DNA from: Maricaulis sp.
Lineage (GTDB): Bacteria; Pseudomonadota; Alphaproteobacteria; Caulobacterales; Maricaulaceae
Direction: 5' to 3'
NCBI RefSeq assembly: GCF_017642925.1
Contig: NZ_JAEPOL010000003.1
Coordinates: 1-64,000, forward strand
Length of the DNA stretch: 64,000 nucleotides
This document shows, piece by piece, positions 18,462-26,659 of the stretch (the stretch's first letter is position 1; each line of letters opens with the position of its first letter). Both the position numbers and the translations under genes were made by a program. The notes under the pieces are model-generated. The model was given only the letters and a program-made list of their open reading frames with translations. It was not told the DNA's origin and did no database searches.

Positions 18462-21182
18462 ATGTTCGCCCTGGGCCCTCTTTCTTTCGCAGCTCCGCTG
18501 GCGCTGGCCGGCCTCCTCGCGCTGCCCGCGCTGTGGTTCCTGCTGCGCGCGACCCCGCCTGCACCGCGCCGGGCCGTCTTCCCGCCGCTGCGCCTCCTGA
18601 TGGGGGCGCCGGACGATGCCGAGACGCCGCAACACGCGCCCTGGTGGCTGATCCTGTTCCGTCTCCTGATCGCAGCCCTGATCATCATCGCCCTGGCCCG
18701 TCCGGTCTGGACGCCGGCGGCGGTCGAGACCGAGACACGCCCCTCACTCCTGGTGCTGGACAATGGCTGGACGGCTGCCTCGGCCTGGGACGATATGCGC
18801 CGCGAAGCCGAACGCCTGATCGACCAGGCGGATCGCGACGGCCGCGCCATTGCCGTCACCGGCACGGCGGACAGTGGCAATGCGCCCCTGCCCGTGCGCT
18901 TGGGCAATGCCGACGCCGCCCGCCGCCAGCTGGAGACGCTGTCGCCCCAGCCCTGGCCCGCCGATCGCGACGCCACGGCCGATCGCCTGCGCAATGCGCG
19001 CGACGCCGGTCAGCTGGACGGCCCGCTGGCCGTGACCTGGCTGAGCGACGGCCTGAATTCCGGCGACGCCGCCCGCCTGGCCCAGACATTGTCGGGCCTG
19101 GGCCGCTTGCGGGTGATCGAACCGGACAGCGGCCACGCCGCACTTGCCCTCGCCCCGCCGGAAGCGGCGGCCGACGGGCTGACGGTGGAAGTTCGCCGCG
19201 CCGCAACCGACCTGCCCCGCACCGCCGGTGTCACGGCACTGGGCGCAGACGGCCGCGCCATTGCCCGCCGCGACCTCACCTTCGAGGCCGGTTCGGGCAT
19301 TGCCTCGGCGACGCTGTCGCTGCCGCTCGACCTGCGCAATCGCATCGCAAGCCTGCGCCTGGACGGCACCTCGACCGCCGGGTCGGTGCATCTGCTGGGC
19401 GATAGCTGGCAGCGTCCGCGCGTCGGCCTGATCGAACTGACCGCCAGCGAGGGCCAGCCCCTGCTGTCCGACCTGCACTATATCCGGAGCGCCCTGGCGC
19501 CGCGCGCCGAGCTGATCCGCGGCACGCTGGACGATCTTCTGGCGGCCGAGCCGTCCATCCTGGTGATGACCGACGATGCGCGCAGCGACGATCCGCGCAT
19601 TGCCGACTTCATCGACAATGGCGGCGTGCTGATCCGCTTTGCCGGCCCGCGCCTGGCGGCCCGCGGCGACGCGCTGCTGCCCGTCGACCTGCGCCAGGGC
19701 GGCCGTCTGTTCGGCGGGGCACTGAACTGGGAAGAGCCGCAGACGCTGGCGCCCTTCCCCGACACATCGCCCTTCGCCGGCCTGCCGGTGGATCGCAATG
19801 CGACCGTCGACCGGCAGGTTCTCGCGCAGCCGGGCTCGGCAACACCGGACCGCGTCTGGGCCCGTCTGGACGATGGCACGCCGCTGGTCACCGCCGAACG
19901 CCGCGCCCGCGGCTGGATCGTGCTGTTCCACGTCACGGCGAGCCCGGAATGGTCGGACCTGCCGCTGACCGGGCTTTTCCCGCGCATGCTGCAGCGTCTG
20001 ATGGGCCTTGCCCACAGCGGCAGTGCCTCTTCACCCGCCAATGGCGCCTGGGTGCTCGACCGGGCACTCGATGCCGAGGGCCAGCTGGCCACAGCACCCG
20101 CCTCGGCCCGGCCGATCCCGGCCCAGGCATTCGAAACAACGGCGCCCAGCCCGGTTTCACCGCCCGGCCTCTACCGTCTTGGTTCGGCCTCGGCCGCCCT
20201 CAACGTGATCGCCCGCGACACGCGGATGGTGCCGCTGCCGCGCAATCTGCCCGGCGCTGAATTTGCCGGGCTGGACGGTCCGCGGGTCTCGCATTTCGAC
20301 GCGCCGCTTCTGGCCGCCGCGCTGATCCTGCTGGCCATGGACATCCTGATCGCCCTGGCGCTGGCCGGCCGCCTGCCCGTGCGGCTGGGCGGCACGGCTG
20401 CCGCCGTGCTGATCGGTCTGGCCATCGTGCCCGGCGCTCCGATGGCGGACGCCCAGGACAGCGATCCCGACGCCTACGCGCTGGAGGCCGCACTCAGCCT
20501 GCGCTTTGCCTATGTCCGCACCGGCAATGCCCAGACCGACGGCCGCAGCGAAGCCGGCCTCGCCGGCCTCGGCCGCGAGATTACCCGGCGCAGTGCCATG
20601 GAACCGGACGCGCCGATGGGGATCGATATCGACACCGATCCGCTGCTTTTCTTCCCGATGATCTACTGGCCGGTCTCCACCGATGTGCAGCCGCTCTCGC
20701 CGGAGACGGCCGAGAAGGTGAGCGCCTATCTCCAGTCCGGCGGGCTGATCGTGTTCGACACCCAGGATGCCGACGTGGCCATGCTGCGCACAGGCGCGCC
20801 GCACCCCGGCCTCGTCACTCTGCTGGAAAGCATCGACATTCCGCCGCTGGCCCAGATCCCGCCGGATCATGTACTTACGCGCACCTTCTACCTGCTGCAG
20901 GATTTCCCGGGACGCTTCTCGGGCAGCCCGGTCTGGGTGGAAGCCAATCCCGACGGCGCCTCGCGAGACGGCACGTCCGGCGTGATCATCGGCGCCAATG
21001 ACTGGGCCTCGGCCTGGGCCCGTAACGCGAACGGCGAGGCCATGGTGCCCATCGAGGGCGGCGATCGCCAGCGCGAGATGGCCTACCGCTTCGGCGTGAA
21101 TATCGCGATGTACGCGCTGACGGGAAATTACAAGGCCGATCAGGTCCATGTGCCGGAAATTCTCGAGAGGCTGGGCCAATGA
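18462..21182 (+). CDS. Large membrane protein with BatA-like N-terminus and DUF4159 domain
   Basis: The 906-residue protein begins with a BatA/DUF1550-type membrane start: hydrophobic helix around residues 8-29, then the basic PAPRRAVFPPLRLL block, then a second helix near 65-82. A long periplasmic-like middle region (about 90-600) follows, then two close helices near 607-660. The C-terminal ~230 residues carry DUF4159 (LRFAYVRTGN, DPLLFFPMIYWPV, YLQSGGLIVFDTQD). The middle contains glutamine-amidotransferase-like segments (LIRFAGPRLAARGD) as in other MoxR-operon proteins. It probably forms an inner-membrane complex with the MoxR, DUF58 and downstream VWA-like proteins. Its last four bases overlap the next gene. 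Confidence 0.85.
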   Translation: MFALGPLSFAAPLALAGLLALPALWFLLRATPPAPRRAVFPPLRLLMGAPDDAETPQHAPWWLILFRLLIAALIIIALARPVWTPAAVETETRPSLLVLDNGWTAASAWDDMRREAERLIDQADRDGRAIAVTGTADSGNAPLPVRLGNADAARRQLETLSPQPWPADRDATADRLRNARDAGQLDGPLAVTWLSDGLNSGDAARLAQTLSGLGRLRVIEPDSGHAALALAPPEAAADGLTVEVRRAATDLPRTAGVTALGADGRAIARRDLTFEAGSGIASATLSLPLDLRNRIASLRLDGTSTAGSVHLLGDSWQRPRVGLIELTASEGQPLLSDLHYIRSALAPRAELIRGTLDDLLAAEPSILVMTDDARSDDPRIADFIDNGGVLIRFAGPRLAARGDALLPVDLRQGGRLFGGALNWEEPQTLAPFPDTSPFAGLPVDRNATVDRQVLAQPGSATPDRVWARLDDGTPLVTAERRARGWIVLFHVTASPEWSDLPLTGLFPRMLQRLMGLAHSGSASSPANGAWVLDRALDAEGQLATAPASARPIPAQAFETTAPSPVSPPGLYRLGSASAALNVIARDTRMVPLPRNLPGAEFAGLDGPRVSHFDAPLLAAALILLAMDILIALALAGRLPVRLGGTAAAVLIGLAIVPGAPMADAQDSDPDAYALEAALSLRFAYVRTGNAQTDGRSEAGLAGLGREITRRSAMEPDAPMGIDIDTDPLLFFPMIYWPVSTDVQPLSPETAEKVSAYLQSGGLIVFDTQDADVAMLRTGAPHPGLVTLLESIDIPPLAQIPPDHVLTRTFYLLQDFPGRFSGSPVWVEANPDGASRDGTSGVIIGANDWASAWARNANGEAMVPIEGGDRQREMAYRFGVNIAMYALTGNYKADQVHVPEILERLGQ

Positions 21183-23239
21183 ACGCGACCGTCACTGCGC
21201 TCGACTTTGCGCCGCTCCTGCCCTGGAGCGTGATCGCGGCCCTGGCCGGGCTCGCCCTTGTCGCCACACTGGCCGGCGGCGTGATGCGCCTGTCCGGCTG
21301 GATCTGGCGCACGCTCGCCATTCTGGGCATCGCCCTGGTGCTGGCCAATCCCTCGCTGGTCGAGGAAGAACGCGACCCGCTGGCCGACGTCGCCATCCTG
21401 GTGACCGATACCTCGTCCAGCATGGATATCGGCGGCCGCAACGAAGCCGCCAACGCCATGGCCGAGGCCCTGCGCCGCGAGGCCGAGAATGATCCCCTGC
21501 TGGATCTGGTCGAGGTGGAAGCCGGTGAGAGCGCCGACGGCACCATGCTGTTCGACGGCGTCAATGCCGCCCTCGCCAGTGCACCGCCGGACCGTATCGC
21601 CGGCGTCGTCCTGGTTACCGACGGCCAGGTGCATGATGCGCCGGCCAGCCTGGACGCGATCAATGTCGACGCGCCGATCCATCACGTCATGCCCGGCGAC
21701 CGCGAGGCCGGCGACCGCCGCCTGGTGATCGAGGAAGCGCCGCGCTACGGCATTGTCGGCCAGACCGTGCAATTCATGATCCGCGTCGAGGACGATGCCA
21801 TGCAGGGCACCGCCGCGGTGGATTTCCGCTTCGAGGGCGGCGAGCCCCAGCGCTTCACCATCCCGATCGGCCGCTCGACCCGGGTGGAAGTGCCCGTGGA
21901 ACGCCGCGGCCAGAATGTCATCGAGGCCGAGGTCGAGGCGGGACCGGAAGAACTCTCGCTCATCAACAACCGGGCCGCCGTATCCGTGAACGGCGTGCGT
22001 GACCGGCTGCGTGTACTGCTGGTGACCGGCGAGCCGCACAATGGCGCGCGCGCCTGGCGTGACCTTCTGAAGTCCGATCCCTCGGTCGATCTCGTCCACT
22101 TCACCATCCTGCGGCCGCCAGATCGGCGCGACTCCACCCCGGTGGACGAGCTGGCCCTGATCGGCTTCCCGGTGCAGGAGTTGTTCGTGGAGCGCCTGGA
22201 AGAATTCGACTTGGTGATCTTCGACCGCTATCGCCGGCGCAATATCATGCCGCCGCTCTATTTCGACTATATCGCCCGCTATGTGGATAATGGCGGTGCG
22301 CTGCTGGTGACTGCCGGTCCGCCCTTCGCCGGCGCGCCGAGCCTTTACCGCACGCCGCTGGCCGCGGTCCTGCCGGTGCGTCCGACGGGCTATATCACCG
22401 ATGGCGGTTTCACCCCTGAGACCACGGATACCGGCCTGCGTCATCCCGTGACGGCCGGTCTGGCCGGCGGCGGCGAGACCCCGCAATGGGGCCGCTGGCT
22501 GCGTCACATCCACGGCACGGCGCTGGGCGGCGATACGCTGCTGGAAACGCCGGACGGGCATCCGCTTCTCGTCCTGCAGCGTTCCGGCGAAGGCCGGGCC
22601 GCCATCGTGATGAGCGACCAGACCTGGCTGTGGGCGCGCGGTTTCGAGGGCGGCGGTCCCTATGCGGAAATGTTCCGCCGCGTCGCCCACTGGCTGATGC
22701 GCGAACCCGAGCTCGACGAGGAACGCCTGACCGCCTACGCCACCGAAGGCGAGCTGCATGCCGACCGGGTTACCCTGGCCGACGAAGCCCCGCCGCTGGA
22801 GATCACCTGGCCGGACGGTCGCGAGGAAACGGTCGCGATGGGGCGCACCGAAGATGGCCGCTTTGCCGCGGTCATGCCGGCGGAAGGCTCAGGCCTGGTG
22901 CGGCTGCGCTCGGGCGATCTGACGACGGTGGCCGCGCTGGGACCGATCAATCCGGTGGAATATGCCGATCTGCGTCCGACGGGCGAAGCGCTCGATCTCT
23001 TTGTCGAGGCAACCGGCGGCGGCTGGTATCCGGTCGGCGACGGCGCCGATGCGGACCTGCCGGCCCTGCGCCGCACGCGGGCAGGCGCCGATCAGGCCGG
23101 ACGGACCTGGCTGGGCCTGACCCGCAATGAGCGTTATGTGGTCGAGGCCTCGACCCGCACGCCGCTTCTGCCGGGCCTGCTGGCGGTCCTGCTGCTGGCG
23201 GCTTTCCTGGGCCTGGGCTGGTGGCGCGAGGGACGCTAA
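21179..23239 (+). CDS. Membrane-anchored VWA-like protein of the MoxR operon
   Basis: The 686-residue protein has two N-terminal helices (about 14-34 and 43-58), then a VWA-like domain with a MIDAS-type DTSSSMD sequence around residues 78-84, and a further GVVLVTDGQVHD strand. The middle part has a class-I glutamine amidotransferase-like fold signature (RVLLVTGEPHNGARAWRDLL, YVDNGGALLVTAGPPF). A single C-terminal helix (LLPGLLAVLLLAAFLGLGWW) closes the protein, so most of it should lie in the periplasm. The overlap with the DUF4159 gene (ATGA) indicates coupled translation. It is the natural metal-ion-dependent adhesion partner for MoxR. Confidence 0.83.
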   Translation: MNATVTALDFAPLLPWSVIAALAGLALVATLAGGVMRLSGWIWRTLAILGIALVLANPSLVEEERDPLADVAILVTDTSSSMDIGGRNEAANAMAEALRREAENDPLLDLVEVEAGESADGTMLFDGVNAALASAPPDRIAGVVLVTDGQVHDAPASLDAINVDAPIHHVMPGDREAGDRRLVIEEAPRYGIVGQTVQFMIRVEDDAMQGTAAVDFRFEGGEPQRFTIPIGRSTRVEVPVERRGQNVIEAEVEAGPEELSLINNRAAVSVNGVRDRLRVLLVTGEPHNGARAWRDLLKSDPSVDLVHFTILRPPDRRDSTPVDELALIGFPVQELFVERLEEFDLVIFDRYRRRNIMPPLYFDYIARYVDNGGALLVTAGPPFAGAPSLYRTPLAAVLPVRPTGYITDGGFTPETTDTGLRHPVTAGLAGGGETPQWGRWLRHIHGTALGGDTLLETPDGHPLLVLQRSGEGRAAIVMSDQTWLWARGFEGGGPYAEMFRRVAHWLMREPELDEERLTAYATEGELHADRVTLADEAPPLEITWPDGREETVAMGRTEDGRFAAVMPAEGSGLVRLRSGDLTTVAALGPINPVEYADLRPTGEALDLFVEATGGGWYPVGDGADADLPALRRTRAGADQAGRTWLGLTRNERYVVEASTRTPLLPGLLAVLLLAAFLGLGWWREGR

Positions 23240-23309
23240 GACAAAACGTCTTCATCTTGTGGAAACCCTGTCAGTGCGACGAGGGAGGCGTTCAACCGGA
23301 GACCGATCC

Positions 23310-23498
23310 ATGCGCCGCATCCGCATCCTGCTCGCCATGCTTTTCCTCAGTCCGCTCCTGTCGGGATGCCTGGTCATTGCCGCAACCGATGTTGCCGTCG
23401 GCACGGTCGGCGCTGCGGTCGGTGCCGCCGGCGCGGTAGGCGGTGCGGCGATCGACGTTGTCACTCCCGGAGACGATGACGACGAGGACGAGGACTGA
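23310..23498 (+). CDS. Small lipoprotein
   Basis: The 62-residue protein has a classic lipobox, LLSGC, with Cys20 as the likely lipid-modified residue after a hydrophobic signal (RIRILLAMLFLSPLLSG). The rest is Gly/Ala/Val-rich, resembling a glycine-zipper segment (GTVGAAVGAAGAVGGAA), and ends in an acidic tail (GDDDDEDED). The start at ATG 23310 has GGAG eight bases upstream. It follows the MoxR operon by about 70 bases and may be co-transcribed. No function can be assigned; short Gly-zipper lipoproteins are common in alphaproteobacterial envelopes. Confidence 0.75.
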   Translation: MRRIRILLAMLFLSPLLSGCLVIAATDVAVGTVGAAVGAAGAVGGAAIDVVTPGDDDDEDED

Positions 23499-23597
23499 GC
23501 GCCTCCCCGCCTGTCCGCGGTTTTATTTTCATCGGCAATTCCTATGTGTTAGTCTGGTTGCGAGGGACTCGTTGCCAACTTTGTTAGGAGGCGCACA

Positions 23598-24098
23598 ATG
23601 AGACGTACCATGACCGCGCTGCTGGCGATCGGAGCCCTGGCGGTTCCGGCACTGGCACAGGATCCCGTTTCCATTTCCCCGATCGGCTTCGGACCGGAGC
23701 TGACCGAGAAGGCCGACGAATACGGCCAGCGCGAGCTGGACTATCTGGCTCGGGAAATGCGCGAAGATCTCGAGCGCGAACTGTCCGGCATGCTCGGCGA
23801 GAACGGGCTTCGCCTGGAAGTTACCATTCTCGACGCCACGCCCAATCGGCCGACCATGGAACAGATGGCCGCCCGCAGCCTGCACCATTCATCCATCAGC
23901 ATCGGCGGGGCAAGCCTTGAGGCCCGCCTTCTCGACGCCAGCGGCGCCGAGCTGGAGACGTTCAGCTATTCCTGGCGCTCGCATAACATCCAGGATGTCG
24001 TGGGCTATTCCCGCTGGACCGATGCACGCCGCGCGATGGACCGGTTCGCCGACGATATCGGCGAGAGCCTGAGCGAACGGTACCGTTCCGGCTCCTGA
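23598..24098 (+). CDS. Exported hypothetical protein, tandem paralogue 1
   Basis: The 166-residue protein has a strong AGGAGG ribosome site and a clear signal peptide (MRRTMTALLAIGALAVPALA, cleavage near ALAQ). The mature part shows heptad-like acidic helices (ELTEKADEYGQRELDYLA), then DATPNRPTMEQM, SISIGGASLEARLL and a C-terminal helix ending in FADDIGESLSERY. It shares this pattern with the gene at 24264-24839, so the two are paralogues. I do not recognise the family. It is probably a periplasmic soluble protein. The gene follows the lipoprotein by 99 bases. Confidence 0.72.
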   Translation: MRRTMTALLAIGALAVPALAQDPVSISPIGFGPELTEKADEYGQRELDYLAREMREDLERELSGMLGENGLRLEVTILDATPNRPTMEQMAARSLHHSSISIGGASLEARLLDASGAELETFSYSWRSHNIQDVVGYSRWTDARRAMDRFADDIGESLSERYRSGS

Positions 24099-24125
24099 TC
24101 CGGACCCATTCCCATCCAGTTAGAG

Positions 24126-24155
24126 CGGGGCGCATCCGGCGGGTGCGCCCCGTTT
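24126..24155 (+). terminator. Hairpin terminator after tandem paralogue 1
   Basis: CGGGGCGCA (24126-24134) pairs with TGCGCCCCG (24144-24152) around a 9-base loop and is followed by TTT. It lies 27 bases after the stop of the first paralogue, so the second paralogue needs its own promoter. Confidence 0.75.
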
Positions 24156-24263
24156 GTATTCACACCCTCGTTCGCGGTCGCACAATACCCTTCGCTCACG
24201 CACACGTGACGCTCCGTGCTAGTCTCTTTGCCACAAGGGGGACCTGATGCGAGGAGAGACACG

Positions 24264-24839
24264 ATGCGTGTGCTCGCTTTAGTCCTTGTAGGTGCGTTCA
24301 TCGGGACTGTGCCGGCGGCATCGGCGACGGCCCAGACAAGCGGCTTCCAGTCCAGCTATCGCAGCGAGGCGACCGGCTCGATCGAAATCGGCCGGATCGA
24401 CGTCGCCCCGGCGCTGCGCGCGAAAGCCGAGCTTCTGGGTGAGGCCGAGCTGGGGCGGTTGACCGGCTATCTGCGCGACGTGCTGCAGAACACGCTGGTC
24501 GCTGCCGACTGGCACGGCGTCTCGGCGCACGAGACGGTGCTCAATATCACCCTGATCGATGTCGTCCCCAGCCGTCCGACCCTGTCGCAGATCCAGGAGA
24601 TGGATACCGCGCACTATACCAGCGAGGCGTCCGGCGGTGCCGAACTGACGGCCGAGCTGGTCGGGGCCGATGGCCGGCCGATCGGGCAGTATGCCTTCCG
24701 CTGGTACAATACCGAGCCGACAGGTCACGATACGGGCATCTGGAGCGATACCCGCCTGGCCTTCAGCCTGTTTGCGCGGGAGCTGACCGACAGTCTCGGC
24801 GAAGCCCCGATGCCCCGGCGCCTGTCGGAAAGCCGCTAG
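24264..24839 (+). CDS. Exported hypothetical protein, tandem paralogue 2
   Basis: The 191-residue protein starts at ATG 24264 after GAGGAGAG, with a signal peptide (VLALVLVGAFIGTVPAASA, cleavage near ATAQ). Shared features with its neighbour include a first helix APALRAKAELLGEAELGRLTG, an LNITLIDVVPSRPTLSQIQ strand-turn (compare VTILDATPNRPTMEQM), a GGAELTAELVG block and a final FARELTDSLGE helix. A gene duplication is the simplest reading. The family is not recognised. It ends 21 bases before the convergent queE end. Confidence 0.72.
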   Translation: MRVLALVLVGAFIGTVPAASATAQTSGFQSSYRSEATGSIEIGRIDVAPALRAKAELLGEAELGRLTGYLRDVLQNTLVAADWHGVSAHETVLNITLIDVVPSRPTLSQIQEMDTAHYTSEASGGAELTAELVGADGRPIGQYAFRWYNTEPTGHDTGIWSDTRLAFSLFARELTDSLGEAPMPRRLSESR

Positions 24840-24860
24840 TTCGCCAGCCCGGACAGGGCG

Positions 24861-25490
24861 TCAGGGCGCGCCGATCCACTTGTGGGTTTGCAGGCTCAAG
24901 GACCATTGCGGATGCGCCAGGCAGTATTCGAATGCGGCCTGGGCGTTCTCCATCATGCGAGCGCCATCCATCGGCTGCAGGGAGAAGCGCCGGAAGTCCC
25001 AGGCCGTGAACGCTGCCGGATCGAGGCCGGGCTGCGGATAGACGAGTTTGAGCTCGTGGCCGGAGCGCTGGACGACCTGCGCGGTGCCCTTCGGACTGAC
25101 CGTGATCCAGTCGATCCCTTCCGGCGCCGGCAGCGTGCCATTGGTCTCCACGGCGATCTCGAACCCGGCTGCGTGCAATGCCTCGATCAGCGGCGCGTCG
25201 AGCTGCAGCAGGGGTTCCCCGCCCGTACACACGACCAGCGGCTTGCCGCCGCCGGGCCAGAAGCTGCTGACGTGATCGGCGACATCTTGCGGCGTCGCAA
25301 AGCGCCCGCCCCCCGGCCCGTCCATGCCGACGAAGTCCGTGTCGCAGAAATTGCAGACCGCCTTGGCCCGGTCCTGCTCCCGGCCGCTCCACAGATTGCA
25401 GCCGGTAAAGCGCAGGAAGACCGCAGGCCGGCCGGCCTGCGCGCCCTCGCCCTGCACCGTCAGGAAGGCTTCCTTGACCGAATAGCTCAT
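24861..25490 (-). CDS. queE: 7-carboxy-7-deazaguanine synthase
   Basis: This radical SAM enzyme converts carboxytetrahydropterin to 7-carboxy-7-deazaguanine for queuosine and preQ0 synthesis. The 209-residue protein is read from ATG 25490 ([16 protein letters not shown]). The [4Fe-4S] cysteines are Cys31, Cys46 and Cys49, spaced C-x14-C-x2-C rather than the standard C-x3-C-x2-C; this long spacing is known for one QueE branch. [13 protein letters not shown] and [11 protein letters not shown] are the usual SAM-binding segments. It overlaps queC by four bases (ATGA). Confidence 0.93.
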   Translation of the reverse strand: MSYSVKEAFLTVQGEGAQAGRPAVFLRFTGCNLWSGREQDRAKAVCNFCDTDFVGMDGPGGGRFATPQDVADHVSSFWPGGGKPLVVCTGGEPLLQLDAPLIEALHAAGFEIAVETNGTLPAPEGIDWITVSPKGTAQVVQRSGHELKLVYPQPGLDPAAFTAWDFRRFSLQPMDGARMMENAQAAFEYCLAHPQWSLSLQTHKWIGAP

Positions 25491-26200
25491 GCCGTCCGCG
25501 CCTCCTGCCAGGCTTGCCAGCCCGCGGCCCGCAGCTCGCATGCCGGGCAGGTGCCGCAGCCATGGCCCCAGTCGTGCAGCGCACCGCGCTCGCCGCGATA
25601 GCAGGTGTGAGACTGGATCCGGATCAGCTCGACCAGGTCCGCACCGCCCAGCGCGTCGGCCAGCGCCCAGGTCTGGCCCTTGTCCAGATGCATCAGTGGC
25701 GTCTCGACACGCATCGGCACGTCCAGGCCCAGCGTCAGCGCCTGCTGCGTCGCATCGATCGTGGCGCGGCGGCAATCCGGATAGCCGGAATAGTCGGTCT
25801 CGCACATGCCGCCGACAAGGACGCTGTGCCCACGGCGATAGGCCAGGGCCGACGCCACGGTGAGAAACACCAGATTGCGGCCCGGCACGAAGGTGGACGG
25901 CAGACCGTTGGCCTGCATCTCGATCTCACGCTCGGCCGTCAGCGCGCTTTCCGCGATGGCGCCATAACCGGTGAGGTCGATGACGAAATCCTCGCCCAGC
26001 CGGTCGCCGCCGGGCAGGGCCTGCATCCCCTTGCGCACATCCTGCCGCGCGCTCATCTCGACGGCGTGCCGCTGACCATAGTCGAAACCGACCGTCTCGA
26101 CCCGGTCATACCGGTCGAGCGCCCAGGCAAGGCAGGTGGCGGAATCCTGGCCACCGGAGAAGAGGACCAGGGCCGTGGGGGCAGGCATTGGGTTCGTCAT
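25487..26200 (-). CDS. queC: 7-cyano-7-deazaguanine synthase
   Basis: The 237-residue PP-loop enzyme uses ATP and ammonia to make preQ0 from the QueE product. [14 protein letters not shown] near the N-terminus is the PP-loop, and [10 protein letters not shown] and [15 protein letters not shown] are family blocks. A C-terminal zinc site is visible: HTCYRGE...[13 protein letters not shown], with four cysteines. I start at ATG 26200, where similarity begins (MTNPMPAP). The queC-queE order with ATGA overlap makes an operon, divergent from cutA with 35 bases between the starts. Confidence 0.95.
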   Translation of the reverse strand: MTNPMPAPTALVLFSGGQDSATCLAWALDRYDRVETVGFDYGQRHAVEMSARQDVRKGMQALPGGDRLGEDFVIDLTGYGAIAESALTAEREIEMQANGLPSTFVPGRNLVFLTVASALAYRRGHSVLVGGMCETDYSGYPDCRRATIDATQQALTLGLDVPMRVETPLMHLDKGQTWALADALGGADLVELIRIQSHTCYRGERGALHDWGHGCGTCPACELRAAGWQAWQEARTA

Positions 26201-26235
26201 GGGCGGCTTATATAATGAAGACAGCGAGGATGACC

Positions 26236-26565
26236 ATGAGCCATAGCTGGACCTATACAACCTGGCCCGATCCGGACAGCGCCGAGACGGCCGCAAAACG
26301 GCTGATCGAGGAGAAGCTGTGTGCCTGCGCGAACGTGTTCCGCGGCATGATCAGCCTCTATCGCTGGCAGGGCAAGGTGGAGACCGCGCAAGAAGCCGTC
26401 ATGGTCCTCAAAACGCGGACCGATCTGGCGCCCGCCCTGTGCGAACGCATCGTCGCGCTGCATCCCTATGACGAGCCGTGCGTGCTCTCCCTGCCGGTCG
26501 ACAAGGCTGGAAGTGCGGCCGGTTTTCTCGACTGGATCGACCGGGAAACGCGCCCGTCTTCATGA
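26236..26565 (+). CDS. cutA: Divalent cation tolerance protein
   Basis: The 109-residue protein is of the CutA1 family, small trimeric proteins linked to divalent metal tolerance. Family hallmarks are [32 protein letters not shown] and [14 protein letters not shown]. The true start is probably ATG 26236, because GCGAGGA lies five bases upstream; in-frame ATGs at 26215 and 26230 also exist. It is divergent from queC. Whether it binds Cu or acts in another pathway is not known from sequence. Confidence 0.9.
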   Translation: MSHSWTYTTWPDPDSAETAAKRLIEEKLCACANVFRGMISLYRWQGKVETAQEAVMVLKTRTDLAPALCERIVALHPYDEPCVLSLPVDKAGSAAGFLDWIDRETRPSS

Positions 26566-26659
26566 CGTTTCGGTGAAGTTTCCATGAAACCGTTCAGGCG
26601 TTTAAGCCTTGGAAAGCAGGCCCGGACAATCTCCCCCGCAGATTTCAGGGGGAAACGGG

